A stretch of 64,000 nucleotides of DNA. Origin: Hyposmocoma kahamanoa. Its lineage: Eukaryota; Arthropoda; Insecta; Lepidoptera; Cosmopterigidae. This document shows positions 51,283 to 61,665 of the stretch, piece by piece; within the stretch, counting starts at the first letter, position 1; the number at the start of each line of letters is the position of its first letter. The stretch lies in contig NW_020653770.1 in assembly GCF_003589595.1 (NCBI RefSeq), forward strand, positions 573,104 to 637,103, given 5' to 3'. The translations under genes and the position numbers were made by a program. The notes under the pieces were generated by a model that ran no database searches, was not told where the DNA came from, and saw only the letters and a program-made list of their open reading frames with translations.

Positions 51283-51514
51283 CATTTATTCTATGGGTAA
51301 TTTTTACACATGAGAACGTAATTTTTTGAGATACTGCTCGTTCACTACGCTGACCTCCCTGAGAAGAACGAGCAAGAAACTCTAGGGTTGTTTTTTTCAA
51401 ATAAACTTAAATGCTTTGAATCATAATTGTATGGAATCAAGACTCACGTTGTCTTTCCATACATCTTTATCTGACATATACTCTTCAACTTTGTAATATG
51501 ACTTTTCAATTAAA
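51283..51514 (-). mobile_element. LINE family E, coding end plus 3' UTR
   Basis: Reversed order: 3' UTR (gagaacgtaattttttgag, ctgagaagaacgagcaag, aaactctaggg), then catttaag-like sequence, then codons for the YYKIEE end (cttcaactttgtaatatg). Aligns with 53100-53340. Confidence 0.75.
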
Positions 51515-51870
51515 ATACTTCCTACCTCTCACCTGGAAAGTTTTAATTTGGAGTGTCAAGGGTGAATTGGACACCGCCATTATTCGTGATGAAAAGTTGA
51601 AACATAAACACTTTCTCCACAATTAGTAGTTAACGTCTGTCTCGGTACATTATGTCTTCCAAACGATACATTACAACGAAATTCTTCTATCTCGTTACCT
51701 TTGCGTTGTAGCCTAATTGTTTGACCTCGCGCTCTCTCAAGCAGAAAGTCGTGCGTTCAAATCCGGGCTTGAACCTCGGAATATAAATGTTTTTACGAAA
51801 TTAATTTGAAATTTACCATGAGCGTTTCAGTGCAGAAAATCGTCGTTAAGAAACCTGCACATATCAATTT
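51515..51870 (+). mobile_element. Family T/L composite SINE (copy 2)
   Basis: ggtgaattggacaccgcc, attattcgtgatgaaaag and aacgtctgtctcgg are followed by the tRNA-like part (gtagcctaattgtttgac as box A, gcgttcaaatccgg as box B). The tail has ccatgagcgtttcagtg and gaaacctgcac. Same order as 42720-42363 reversed. Confidence 0.75.
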
Positions 51871-51974
51871 CAATTCAATTTAATGGTTTGCGTGGAAACC
51901 ACAACTCGAGTATTCTCAAAAAATTCTCTCGTTGTGAGAGGTCTGCTAAAATAAGTATAACACAGTAAAAAACA

Positions 51975-52110
51975 AAGCCCCGTACTAGGGAAACCCTGTG
52001 TCGCATAGACAACCACAAATGGCCATACAAATATTTTTTCCGGTCCAGAAATCGACTGCGTGGTAGACCAAAATGGTAACCGTTCGGCCACGGAAGCAGT
52101 TAAGTTAGTA
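51975..52110 (-). mobile_element. Family B SINE with deletions (copy 8)
   Basis: aagccccgtactagggaaac, agacaaccacaaatgg, atacaaatattttttcc and taaccgttcggccacgg (reversed box A). Box B is lost. Confidence 0.75.
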
Positions 52111-52410
52111 TTACTTATTTCATAATTGACTTACTACAGATTTGGGGATATCTACATTTGTAAGTTGTGACACTTACTTTTCTTACTGTTGTAGTAATTA
52201 CTTAACTTTTAAAACTAGATATAAAAACATGTTGGCACTATCACGGTTTGTTATACCACCATGTTTAAAGCAAATAAATGAAAACCACACACAGCAAATT
52301 TGAATTTTAAGTTCCTATGGTTAGAGTTTATAATTTGATTTTATCGTTGACAATGATATATCTCTATTTTGGTTTGAACTACTTTCAATGATAAGTATGA
52401 AAGTGTATTT
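52111..52410. other. No gene found
   Basis: AT-rich, single-copy. Confidence 0.3.
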
Positions 52411-52658
52411 TTAGGATACCACAAGTGCTGGAACAAACAAGTCGTGCGCCTGGTGGTAAGTGACACGCATGTCCGCAGTGCCACTCAGAGCTTTAGATCG
52501 TAAACATCTAAGAGTCACTGCCACTGCGTTCGTTACCCTGTGACGTAAGTTGACAAGTCCCATGTGTACGTAATTTGAAACGCATTACTGCTTGGCGGCA
52601 GAAATAGGGTAAGATGACAGGACTTCCTTGGACGATCTTTTTCACAAGGAGCTCTACA
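52411..52658 (-). mobile_element. Family A SINE-like repeat
   Basis: ataccacaagtgctgg, caagtcgtgcgcctggtgg, agctttagatcgtaaac, aagttgacaagtcccatg and ttcacaaggagctctac. Near full length, one deletion around gcaccagcac. Confidence 0.8.
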
Positions 52659-52849
52659 AATCTCTCTTTCAAATCAAAATTCAGAACAAAATTTATTCTT
52701 ATTAGAAACAACTTTAAATCGAATATTTTTAGTTGTATACTGTAATTTGCTACGTGCACGCAACTATACCTTATTTAAACCAACAGGTGAACGAGACAGA
52801 CTAATTGAGGGAACATTAAAGATTTCGAAGAAAAAAGTACCAAACCAGT

Positions 52850-53340
52850 GCATTTACTCAAATATTTTGTATGCGCGTAAAAATATATGTACATAATTTC
52901 ATTAAGAAAGAAGATATCCATGATACTAACCTTAGAACTAACTCCAAACTCATAGTACCACGATTTGATCTAACTAAGGTAAACGATTATTTTGTGGGGG
53001 AACTGTATACGTTTTTACAATAAGATTCCGGAGCATATATTAAGTTTACTATTTCCTAAGTTTAAAACTTACATTAAAAGTATTTTAATTGAAAAGTCAT
53101 ATTACAAAATTGAAGAGTATTTGTTACTTAAAGACGTATGGAAATACAGCATGAGTCTTGATTCCACACAATTATGATTCAAAGCATTTAAGTTTATTTG
53201 AAAAGAGCAATCCCTAGAGTTTCTTGCTCGTTCTTCTCAAGGAGGTAAGAGTAGTAAACGAGCAGTAAAAAATGACGTTTTCAAGTATAAAAAATTTTAC
53301 CTATGGTATAAATGATTGTTTGACTTTTATCTAACTCCCC
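52850..53340 (+). mobile_element. LINE family E, best-preserved copy
   Basis: Reads ICIYSNIL-like, then VPRFDLTKVND, GNCIRFYNKIPEH, FPKFKTYIKSILIEKS, YYKIEEYLLLKDVW and a stop. The full 3' UTR follows (catttaagtttatttg, gagtttcttgctcg, agagtagtaaacgagc, tgacgttttcaagt). It defines the coding end and 3' UTR for the family. Only one or two frame breaks are seen. Confidence 0.85.
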
Positions 53341-53602
53341 GAGTCCTAATAAAATCCTTAATATTTTATCCGTTCCTTAAGAAGGTCAGGTACGTGTTAT
53401 ACCTACAGAATAATCTTTATTATATCCCTTAGAATAGAAATAACTTTTGCATCAACTGTTAGGGCCTCTTGTGTACGGAATATCCTATTTTCGAGCCTCG
53501 AGTTTTCTATTATAATCTTTACTTCGTGGAATTCGTTTTCGAAAACATGGTTATAAAAACACTCTTGGAATATAAAGTAAACATGCGAAGGAAAATATTT
53601 AA
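53341..53602. other. No gene found
   Basis: AT-rich; directly precedes MITE copy 2. Confidence 0.3.
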
Positions 53603-53610
53603 ATAATTGT

Positions 53611-53838
53611 CATTGACTTACAATTATATGGACGTCGGGTCCGCGCTAAAAAGTGTCCGCACTTGTAAGGCGCTAAAATCGTATACAGAGCGCGACACTC
53701 CGCTTTAGTCTTCATTTGTTCTACTGACAGCGCGATACTGCGATGACATTACAATTTAAATTTCGAATAGGTTGACTTGGGACATTTTTTTCGTGGTTTT
53801 TGTATTAGACCCGTCGTCCATTTATTTGTAAGTCAATG
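53611..53838. mobile_element. 228-bp MITE, copy 2, perfect 8-bp target duplication
   Basis: Same length and orientation as 16315-16542, with three substitutions by eye. ataattgt flanks both sides exactly (53603-53610 and 53839-53846). Thirteen-base perfect and about 31-base imperfect inverted termini. The near identity and clean duplication point to recent movement. Confidence 0.92.
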
Positions 53839-53999
53839 ATAATTGTAATTGCTTTGTCTTGTAATATAATTTGTCTCACATTACCGCCAAATTTTGACGA
53901 GAATTAAAAAAAGATCTCACATCAATTCCGAATTCAAAATACAATCCTCATAACCCTGGCATGCCATTTCATTCGCCTGTCGTTTCCTCATATACAAAC

Positions 54000-54134
54000 T
54001 TTTTGCGGCAATTTCAAATTCAAAGTGTCTAATAACAAGCGAGATGAGCAAAGAGGTTCTATTATTGGACTGGCTCCATCTCCCCGCGCCGCTCCCCCTC
54101 CTCGCATCTGTACCGATCGATAGCTGCCTGTCTG
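54000..54134 (-). other. Weak exon candidate
   Basis: On the minus strand, tttatttattttcag precedes a GC-richer stretch (acaggcagctatcg, cggcgcggggag) with an open frame. A good 3' splice signal is present. No convincing 5' splice site or protein match supports it, so this is only a candidate. Confidence 0.2.
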
Positions 54135-54135
54135 A

Positions 54136-55845
54136 AAATAAATAAATGTATTTATGGTGAAAATGCCACGGCCAATCTGATTGACGAGTTTATGATTTGA
54201 TAAAAGAAAATACAAAATTAAATATTTTACACACCTTCGAGCATGTCATAGCGTGGTTTTCATACGAAGTCGATCCCACGCAGCTGGGAATTTTTTTAAA
54301 TTTAAATTTAATTTTATGAAAGTCAGGAGAGCATTTTCAGTTATCTCTATTAAATTAATTACTAGGCTCGGTTTAGTGCACGTCACTCTGACTTCTACGA
54401 AGCCTTTCCTTAGAAATTTTTATACAACAAATCCTCTTTTCTATTGATTTGGTCAAAGTAACTTACTTTCGGTCATTATGTCTACTAAAAGTAAGCACTT
54501 TTCACTTTTCGTCCGATAATGTTTTAATTAACTCGTCATGCCGTATAAGATGGCTTCTCTCTAATCACTTTCTGTTAACTCCTCTTTAATAACTGTTCAA
54601 CAGATTCCCCCCATCCGCCTCACCTCATCCCAAAACCCTTGATGTTTTAGGGTTTTGCACCTGTTTAATAAGGAGTTCCAACCATACATCCGAACAGGTA
54701 TTCAACTTGTGATATCTATTTTCAGAAAATTTTGAAATCTCCTTCAACACCGTTTACTATGCTAGCCTATTTATAGTAGCAAGTTAACGGCACAATAAAA
54801 ACTATTGTATACGTCCATTGGACACGTTTCTCGACTATGAAAGAGAATCGTATAAATAACGACCTTGATCGGGCGCTAGGTGATGGTGTCTCTGTTTTCA
54901 TTCTGGCCAACGTTAATTTAGGAAACTAATTGGTTTATGGAGTTGATTTTATCTCTGTGGCGCGAAAGTTCGACAATTTCACAGGCTATAATAGTCCTAA
55001 AAATAGCTCCAAGTAGATACGTAGCACATATAAATACAAGTACTAGCCGAGAAGTCTTGAAGTCCTTACCAAAGTCGGCAAGTCGGCATATGTCGCTCAG
55101 GTAATTTCAAACTTGCTCCAAGGTATTGAGGGCAAAGTCGCACCCTTGTCAAACAAATGACGAAATTCGCAGCTTTTCTAAGATACACAAAAGTGTCAGC
55201 CTTACTTAAAATAAAATATTTTGAGTAATTTTTGGCGCAGATTGCGTTTCTTAATTTCTTTCTTCTTTCTTTAATCATTAAGGTCAGAATGAACAGGTGT
55301 ATGTGTAACGTACCTTTACTCTCTAGCAGATGGTATTGTGAAATAAGTCTGTTTTTAATAAAAAAAGACATGTTTACTTTTTTGTGACCTTCTCCAAGAA
55401 TACCCCTGACAAATCGAATGCCCCAAAAAATACATGTTACTAAGTCCCCCAATCACTGTCCTTCACTTGGACACGTCTTTGGAACAATTTGTAACTCGCT
55501 GTGACTTATTGGAAAAGTTGAGCAAGTCTAACCTCGAACAGAACCTCGAACAGTGGCTAAAAATTTTTACTGACCGAAATTTCTAAGGTATTGTAACGGC
55601 CCATATTGCCTACCCATTGTAGATTTCTTTTTGTTGATTCATTGTTTCCACAGCCTGGTAATCTTGTGCACTTTTCGACCAGTCATTCCAATTACCACGC
55701 CACCTTTTGCTGGGTCTGCGACGCGAAGTGAGGCTCGTACAATACAGGCTAAATGAATGAAACCCAAAATATTATAATAAAACAAAAATTACGCATTTTT
55801 GCAATCAGTGAGAAATCTATTCAAGTTTTGCTTCATTTACCGCTA
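54136..55845. other. 1.7 kb without a supported gene
   Basis: A 128-codon minus-strand frame (55452-55066) has no recognisable domain. An inverted pair caaaaccct and agggttttg near 54633-54656 makes a 9-bp stem. Otherwise single-copy. Confidence 0.35.
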
Positions 55846-55849
55846 CCAG

Positions 55850-56462
55850 CGGCTGACTGCGGTTTTGTAAAACACGGTATACTGAAAGCGCTGGTACGAA
55901 TCCAGAAGGAATTTTTCTTAGTGTTCGATCTTTGTATTAATAACTAGTGGATTAATTTCACAAGAAATAATAAACATCATGGTAGGAAATTAAACTATTT
56001 TTCCGGATTTAAATCGCGTATATTTGTTTTTTCAAACAAACCGACGTTTCGGGCCCTTTACAATAATATTGATGCGAACCACCCTATTTTTTTCACTATA
56101 GTTACAAAATAGGGTGGTTTGCATCAATATTAGACATGACTGGTTGAAGACTGTACCACGTCAGTCAACCGTGACCATGGGACCTGTACAGGGCCCGAAA
56201 CGTCGGTTTATTAGAAAAAACAAATATACGCGATTTAATTCCGGCAAAATAGTTTCATTTCCTATGTGTAACAATCGCGAAAACCTAAGAACTCGATAAA
56301 CATCGTGGTAGTAAAACACAGGGGTATTCAATAAACATAATATCGTATATATTAAAGCAACATCTGTTGTCAGCCATATGTAAACTTGGCTGAGTGAAGA
56401 AAAACTTTCATAGATTTCTTAGAAATGGCGCTACGGATAAAGTCGTTAAAAACCAAAAATAA
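55850..56462 (+). mobile_element. Family C repeats interrupted by a family J insertion
   Basis: tRNA-like part (gcggctgactgcggttttg, gctggtacgaatccag), body (ttcgatctttgtattaat) and tail (aactagtggattaatttcac) run to 55985. The tail continues after the insertion at 56296 (taaacatcgtggtag, ggtattcaataaac). A new unit then begins (caacatctgttgtcagcc, aacttggctgagtgaag, atggcgctacgg, agtcgttaaaaac), and stops at the assembly gap. Confidence 0.7.
55986..56295 (+). mobile_element. Family J element with 16-bp target duplication
   Basis: The 310-bp insert has inverted outer arms (55986-56055 and about 56198-56265). Between them is an inner 25-base inverted pair (56070-56140 region, tattgatgcgaaccacc and its inverse). 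Next comes the core cgtgaccatgggacctg, then gggcccgaaacgtcgg. The flanks 55970-55985 and 56296-56311 agree at 15 of 16 bases. The complex inverted ends and long duplication suggest a Penelope-like element; no RT frame remains. Confidence 0.75.
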
Positions 56463-56472
56463 NNNNNNNNNN
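56463..56472. other. Assembly gap, 10 N
   Basis: Ten unknown bases. The true gap size may differ, since 10 is a common placeholder. It sits inside a family C copy, which may be why assembly failed. Confidence 0.98.
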
Positions 56473-56519
56473 TCAAGATTGTTTACATTTATTTAAGTAC
56501 CTAAACAGATGGACTATAG

Positions 56520-56960
56520 TCAAAGTCAAAGTAGAATAATCTTTATTTCATAGGTAAGCAAATTACACATGAAATGGTCGTACTGATTAAACTCTACTGC
56601 TCATTCGTAAGGCAGATGGCCCTGAGAAGAATAAGCAGGAAACTCTAGGGTTTGTTCTATGTAATATACATTTGAATACATTTATCATTACAATATTTAT
56701 TGTCTTCTACATCTTAGATCGAGAAAACCTGAAAGAGGGAGAGAAAGAGAAACGAGTCACTACCACGGATTTTTGTCATCCAAGTACGCAGAAGTTGTAT
56801 AATAACATTTGGTATAAAGTTTTTGTTTCACTATAGTTTGAAGCCTCGTAAATGGCAAATTTTGAATATCAATCGGAATCTTATTATGGAAACGTATTCC
56901 TTAAATGAATTTGAGACTTTATGAAGACGACTGTCAGAAAGTAACATTTGTTTGTTTATT
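56520..56960 (-). mobile_element. LINE family E, uninterrupted C-terminus and 3' UTR
   Basis: On the minus strand: IRFHNKIPIDIQ-like codons, RGFKL, then YTKCYYTTSAYLDDKNPW and a stop. The 3' UTR follows (atctaagatgtag, gagtttcctgcttattc, cttacgaatgagcag) and ends attctactttgactttg. It aligns with 23385-24290 and shows the empty site for the nested LINE there. Confidence 0.8.
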
Positions 56961-57056
56961 TTAATGTTATTCAAATTATTATTATTTTAACTTTACGTTC
57001 AACACCTGATTGGGTACCCGGCCGCTATAAGCAGCCGTTGCAACTTTTTTAGTCGC

Positions 57057-57352
57057 AATAGAGTTCCTTATAAAAGAGTTCATCTAGGGAAGTACTGCCA
57101 CGTTACCATTATATGCATATATGCGTTACCATTATAGCATTACTGTGTTCCAGTTTGAAGGGCGCTGGTGAAATTACAGGCACATGAAGCTTGACAACTT
57201 ATATCTCAGGGTGATGGGCGCAGTAGCAGTGCCCTCAAGGTCTTTGCGATTTAAGCTCTGAGTGGCACTGCAACTGTTATGGATAGGCATGTCGCTTACC
57301 ACCGAGCGCACGACTGGTTCGTCCCGTCACTTGATGTCATAAAAAAAATCGG
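57057..57352 (+). mobile_element. Family A SINE-like repeat with A-tail
   Basis: gagttccttataaaagagttc to ccgtcacttgatgtcat followed by eight A. The centre has a small duplication (gcgttaccattata twice). It gives the clearest A-tail on the plus strand. Confidence 0.88.
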
Positions 57353-57394
57353 CCGTCGTTTGGCGAACACGACCGAGTCGCCTGACTTTTTTTT

Positions 57395-57565
57395 TAAATA
57401 AAATGTGAGTGTGCATGTGAGGTCGATGGAGCGTACACATCTAAATAATACCTATTCACTCTCGCCTGAAAAGGCCCAAGATATAACGATCAGGAAACAC
57501 GTCTGCAGGTAGGGAATTCCACTCTTTAGCCACTAGCCATATAAATATGGAAGCGTAACGCTTCG
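57395..57565 (-). mobile_element. LINE family F, C-terminal end
   Basis: The minus strand reads IRTKRYASIFIWLVAKEW, NSLPADVFPDRYILGLF and then a stop, followed by the 3' UTR. It is probably the lower half of the element whose upstream codons are at 57896-58040. Confidence 0.75.
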
Positions 57566-57676
57566 TGCGGATCTTTGTAGTATATTATTTCGAAACGTAA
57601 CTGCCGAAAAAGGTTTATTTGGCAAGCCAATGTGGAAGGTATTCAGGCTGCAATTTTTTGTAGCAGTAGAGTTTAA

Positions 57677-57892
57677 TAATAATAACGCACACACTCAACA
57701 TAGCCCCGCACTAAGGAAACCCTGTGTCGCGGGTGCCATGGGCGCATCAATAGACAACCACAAATTATACCCAAACTCACGAGAAAAAAAAATAGGCCAT
57801 ACAAATATTTCTCCCGGCCCGGGAATCGAACCTGGGACTTCAGCGTGGCAGTCCGGCATGGTAACCGTTCAATCACAGAGGCAGTTACAGAG
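57677..57892 (-). mobile_element. Family B SINE, near full length (copy 9)
   Basis: (AAT)n start, cgcacacactcaacatag, ccctgtgtcgcgggtgcc, tacaaatatttctccc, box B reversed ggaatcgaacc, box A region reversed taaccgttcaatcacag and gaggcagtt. It lies between two parts of a family F LINE on the same strand. Confidence 0.88.
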
Positions 57893-57895
57893 GCA

Positions 57896-58040
57896 CTTTG
57901 GAATATTCACAACATAGGGGTGGTACCCAAGCCTACGTCTGGTCCCGCGATGGTGGAAAGGGGAAGGTGGAATCAAATTATGCAGTTCCATCGCAGATTC
58001 TCCTTGATTTATCCTGTAGAAACTGATAAAATATAGAAGT
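57896..58040 (-). mobile_element. LINE family F, coding remnant upstream of the SINE
   Basis: The minus strand reads SFYRINQGESAMELHNLIPP, then FHHRGTRRRLGYHPYVVNIP. The FYRI-x-x-G-E-(C/S) block matches FYRIYSGEC (39736-40170) and FYRIHFRECAQEL (50095-50790). Confidence 0.75.
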
Positions 58041-58755
58041 ATATCATCATATTTAAGCACCATGGAAATATTATATAACTGGTGCCACAGTCGCTATTAT
58101 TTTTAATCTATTTGCAAGTCTCAGCTGCACAGACATGTGTAAACTGCACAAGTAACATCAAACAAATTCAACCAGTCGCAGTTTCAAGTAACGCAAACAA
58201 GTTTTAACATTAAGTTAAATCTTACTTTACTCGCCAACGAACAATCCGAAGTTCCCTGACTCCAAAATACATTTGTATTACTGATGGGATTTCTTAGTAA
58301 GCAATTTAAATTTCAAGTCCCTTTGCTTTAGTACAACATGTGAAGTGCCTTTGGGACTTCAGTGCAAAACTGAGTTTCATTATTTATGTCTCTTAATGGA
58401 GTTATTAGGAACGCCGCCATTTATTAATTTGGTTCTTTTTAAAAAGCTCTTTGTGCGGGTTTTGTTCAGAATTACATATAGAATTTAATTAAATTCATTA
58501 TTTTTGTAACAAATAAAGCGTTTAGACTTGAAGACATTACTGCAGATTTAGTGAAGTTCTTGCTTATGTTTTTTTTTAGTAATAATTAGAACTTAATTGA
58601 TGAAAAGCCAAAAGATCATTAACTACAGCATATTTTTTTATGAGAATTATATCAATAGTTTAGTTAGAGCGATTTTTAAACCAGCTGCAAAGTTGTAGGT
58701 TTTATTTAATATAATAGCCCATATAATAATAATAACAATAATGCAAAGTAAAAAA
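58041..58755. other. No gene found
   Basis: AT-rich; (ATA)n at about 58724-58740. No repeat family is clear. Confidence 0.35.
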
Positions 58756-58762
58756 GTAAAGT

Positions 58763-59018
58763 ATGAGTTCCAGGGAAGTGCTGCCACCTTACCCATTTCT
58801 GCCGCCAAGCAGTAACGAAAGCATTATTGCGTGCCAGTTTGGAAGGGTAAGGGTGCTGGTGAAATTACAGGCACATGGGACTTGTCAACTTATGTCTCAG
58901 GGTGATAAGCGCTGTGACAGTGTGCCTCAGATCTTTGCGATTTAAAGCTTTAAGTGGCATTACTGTTATAGACAGGCGTGTCGCTTACCATCAGGTGCAC
59001 AACTTGTATGTCCCACCC
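58763..59018 (+). mobile_element. Family A SINE-like repeat
   Basis: gagttccagggaagtgctgcc to caggtgcacaacttgtatgtcc. The 5' 20 bases and A-tail are missing. Confidence 0.85.
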
Positions 59019-59029
59019 CAATAATAACC

Positions 59030-59118
59030 TGGTCTGCAAGTGGGGAATTCTCTGTCCTTCCTGGAATCGAAACCCAGGAACTCCTGCAGTGCAAACAATT
59101 GGGCCACCGAGGTCGTCT
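59030..59118 (-). mobile_element. tRNA-like SINE head
   Basis: ctggaatcgaaacccaggaa is a reversed box B-like arm that can form a short stem, followed by gcaaacaattgggccacc (reversed box A-like). The body is absent; it joins a family F tail directly. Confidence 0.4.
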
Positions 59119-59119
59119 G

Positions 59120-59225
59120 GTTGGTAGGTGTGCAATGTGCATGCTACGTCGTCGATCTCATCGTCACTTTCCACCAGGTGAGATGGAGGTCACGTGCGCA
59201 CTTATTTTTTATGAAAAAAAAAATA
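59120..59225 (+). mobile_element. LINE family F, 3' UTR
   Basis: gtcgtcgatctcatcgtc, actttccaccaggtgag and atggaggtcacgtgcgc with a short A-run. Matches 40085-40150. Confidence 0.65.
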
Positions 59226-59374
59226 ATTTTGCTTAGTTCGAGCGGCAGGGACGCTGGTTTCATTTTAGAATTTATTTTTTTACAAACGAAATTAAAACCA
59301 TTTGAAAAAAACGTATGCTATACGCAATTGGCCTTATTTTAAATGTTGTTTTCAGAAAGAAATCCCGTATCATG

Positions 59375-60178
59375 CCCAATAGTCACCTCTGCGGTTCCAC
59401 TTTGCAACACATGCAAGTTCTTAAGCTTCACTATAGACTCAAACTTAAACTTAAGTTCAGTCTCTGTGCGAGAAACTTGGACGTGCTACGTGCCACTGCG
59501 GTGTTGAGGCGACGTACTTTGCATACTTTCACTCATTGATGTCCTATGATATTACAATGTGGGGAATTCAACTGAGTCCAAAAGGGTATTCGTTCTCCAG
59601 AAACGCGCACTACGAACCATAGTAGGCATAAAAGGTAATCAGTCCTGTAGACGCCTTTTTCGAAAGCACCACGTGATGACAACATATGCACAGTACATTC
59701 ACGGTGTAATTGTTTTTGTGCGTAAAAACATACATATTTACGAGCGGTGCACGGGCGGAGGCCGACTATTGAGACGACGACTACGTAACATAGGAACATT
59801 GATATTTAAGAGACATCCGCGAGTAATCGGGCCCCGATTTTACGAACACCTACCCACAAGTCTAAAAAGTGTTACAAATGACGAAGTGTTTTGTTCTCGA
59901 CTGAAAGAACTTTTATAGTGTAGAGGAATTTCTATTAAAGAAATTGTAATTATATTTTAATTTTGTACGTTTGTATTTTGAAAATATGTAAAGTTTTATT
60001 TGTATTTTAGTAGTTCGTATTTTACTTTATTTTTCTTTTAATTATTTTATTTTATATTAACAATAAAATTATTATTTACATTAATGACGATCATGTTATC
60101 CCTTGACATTATATTTCGAGTTGTAATATTTTGAAATTGATAATGTGAAATAAATGATTCTATTCTATTCTATTCTAC
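59375..60178 (+). mobile_element. 5'-truncated LINE with (TTCTA)n tail
   Basis: Reads SYDITMWG, then after a one-base frame change NSTESKRVFVLQKRALRTIV. It continues RHHVMTTYAQYIHGVIVF-like, RRLRNIGTLIFKRHPRVIG and FYEHLPTSLKSVTND to a stop at 59918. An AT-rich 3' UTR follows and ends aataaatga plus (TTCTA)n at 60163-60178. The WG-N-S-T and F-V-L-Q-K-R-A-L-R blocks mark a Jockey/CR1-type reverse transcriptase C-terminus. It is the most intact LINE end in the window (one frameshift over about 160 codons). Confidence 0.88.
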
Positions 60179-60182
60179 GTGT

Positions 60183-60340
60183 TCTATTTAGTTCAGTTGA
60201 TAAAAATATCATTGGTATATGTAAAGTAACCTATTATTGGATACACCACCACCGTTTTCTTGTACAATTTCGAGGTAAGTTTGTATTTTTTATGTGCCGA
60301 GAATATTTTTAGGAATCGAGTTTTCACACCGTATGTTGAT
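60183..60340 (+). repeat. Family Q interspersed repeat (copy 2)
   Basis: tttagttcagttgataaaa, ccgttttcttgtacaattt and agttttcacaccgtat align with 20310-20460. It directly follows the LINE tail. Confidence 0.5.
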
Positions 60341-61498
60341 CAGTGTATAGGTATCTTCAATTTTACTATACATAGTTTGTCCAAAGTGGTTAATTCTACA
60401 CTTTCAGTGTTATGTGGAATAAACCAAAACCATTTGAGGTTGTATAGACTCGTAAATCTAAACGCTTCATTAATTACAAAAACGTTAGCCAACATACTGG
60501 TAGCGTTATAACGTATATTTAAAGCGAAAGAAAATTTTTCAATTGGGTTTTTTTTGCCTTACATTTTATAGGGATTTGGATATACATTACGCTTGTCTTT
60601 TTATATAACAAAACAAGACTTTTAATGGAATTTAAACCATTTAAACCATTTGCAATGGAACATATAACTGGAAAATCCTGTAAAATACAACAAAACGACC
60701 TGAGAGTTGAATGTCGCGAGTTTCGGGTCAGCTAACACGCTCAACATTTAAAAAATATCATATGGCCTGTCGGTTAGATATCTGTATGCTTGTTAACATA
60801 AGTTTGCTAATTAATAGAGTCCTTAAAAGCAGGAGGCAAATCTCAACGGTCATCTTTTTTAATGATTGCTCATCATACTCTGAGACATAAAATAAATTAA
60901 ATAGATCGATATTTTAATCTGTTCTGAGCTACGCAAAAAAAATTTTTATTTTTATAAATTAACTTTGATAGTTTTATGTTGGGCCTCAAAACTTGGAAAA
61001 AATAAAATTTAGATACTTATTTTTAATCCTAAGTAAATGTTGGTTATATTTGTATACTATTATGATATTATAATGTAATTTGACCTCAAAACATGTTATT
61101 AGAGATTAGAAGATCAATATAAAAAGATATACTGGTTTTATATATCATCAATCGTTAAAAGAAAAGACCAATATTAAAAAAAGAGGATCGAATATTATTT
61201 TTGAATACCAAATATCAATTTAGTTTAGCCCTAGATCAATTAATATGTATGGAATAATTAATATATATATCAACATAAAAGAATATTGTTTTCTCAAAAA
61301 GTGCATATTTACAATTGTTCAATTATTTATTTGAGGATCAAATAATATTATCAAATTAATTAATATTAAGGGGTGGCCTGTGACTAAATTCAATATTAAT
61401 AAGATTTAGGGCAACATTTTCTATTAGAATAACGCAATTACTAGGTGTTAATTATCGATTACTGATTAGATAATTCGTGTATTTTTGATGTTCATTAC
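60341..61498. other. AT-rich, no gene
   Basis: Over 1.1 kb of very AT-rich DNA with short words such as aatattaataag and atcaatatt. No repeat or frame supported. Confidence 0.4.
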
Positions 61499-61499
61499 A

Positions 61500-61665
61500 T
61501 TTAGAAATCTTGTTTAGTTTTTTTTTTGTAATAATTATAAATCCTTTCTTTAGTAAACTAATCACTTTTGATATATTATATTTTTAAAAACAAAAATCTT
61601 ATTCCGAATTGAAAGACACACTTCTCTTAAAATGTCGATCATTGATGCGATTACCCTGCATAAAA
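61500..61665 (+). repeat. Family O interspersed repeat (copy 2)
   Basis: gtttagttttttttttgtaa, gatatattatatttt, gacacacttctctt and atgtcgatcattgatgc align with 28415-28610. Confidence 0.5.

Noticed and set aside
53611..53838. MITE pair explained as a segmental duplication or assembly error
   Set aside because: The identity stops exactly at the inverted termini, and each copy has its own 8-bp flanking duplication, which fits transposition.
54630..54660. Telomere-like TTTAGGG word
   Set aside because: Only one unit, arising from a 9-bp inverted pair; insect telomere repeats are TTAGG arrays.
55066..55452. 128-codon open frame on the minus strand
   Set aside because: No motif, no signal peptide or conserved pattern, composition like the surrounding DNA. 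Kept only as a mention in the gap entry.
60268..60282. Second ratchet-type splice motif (gaggtaagt)
   Set aside because: The 3' splice side reads cgag without a pyrimidine tract, and the site lies in the family Q repeat.
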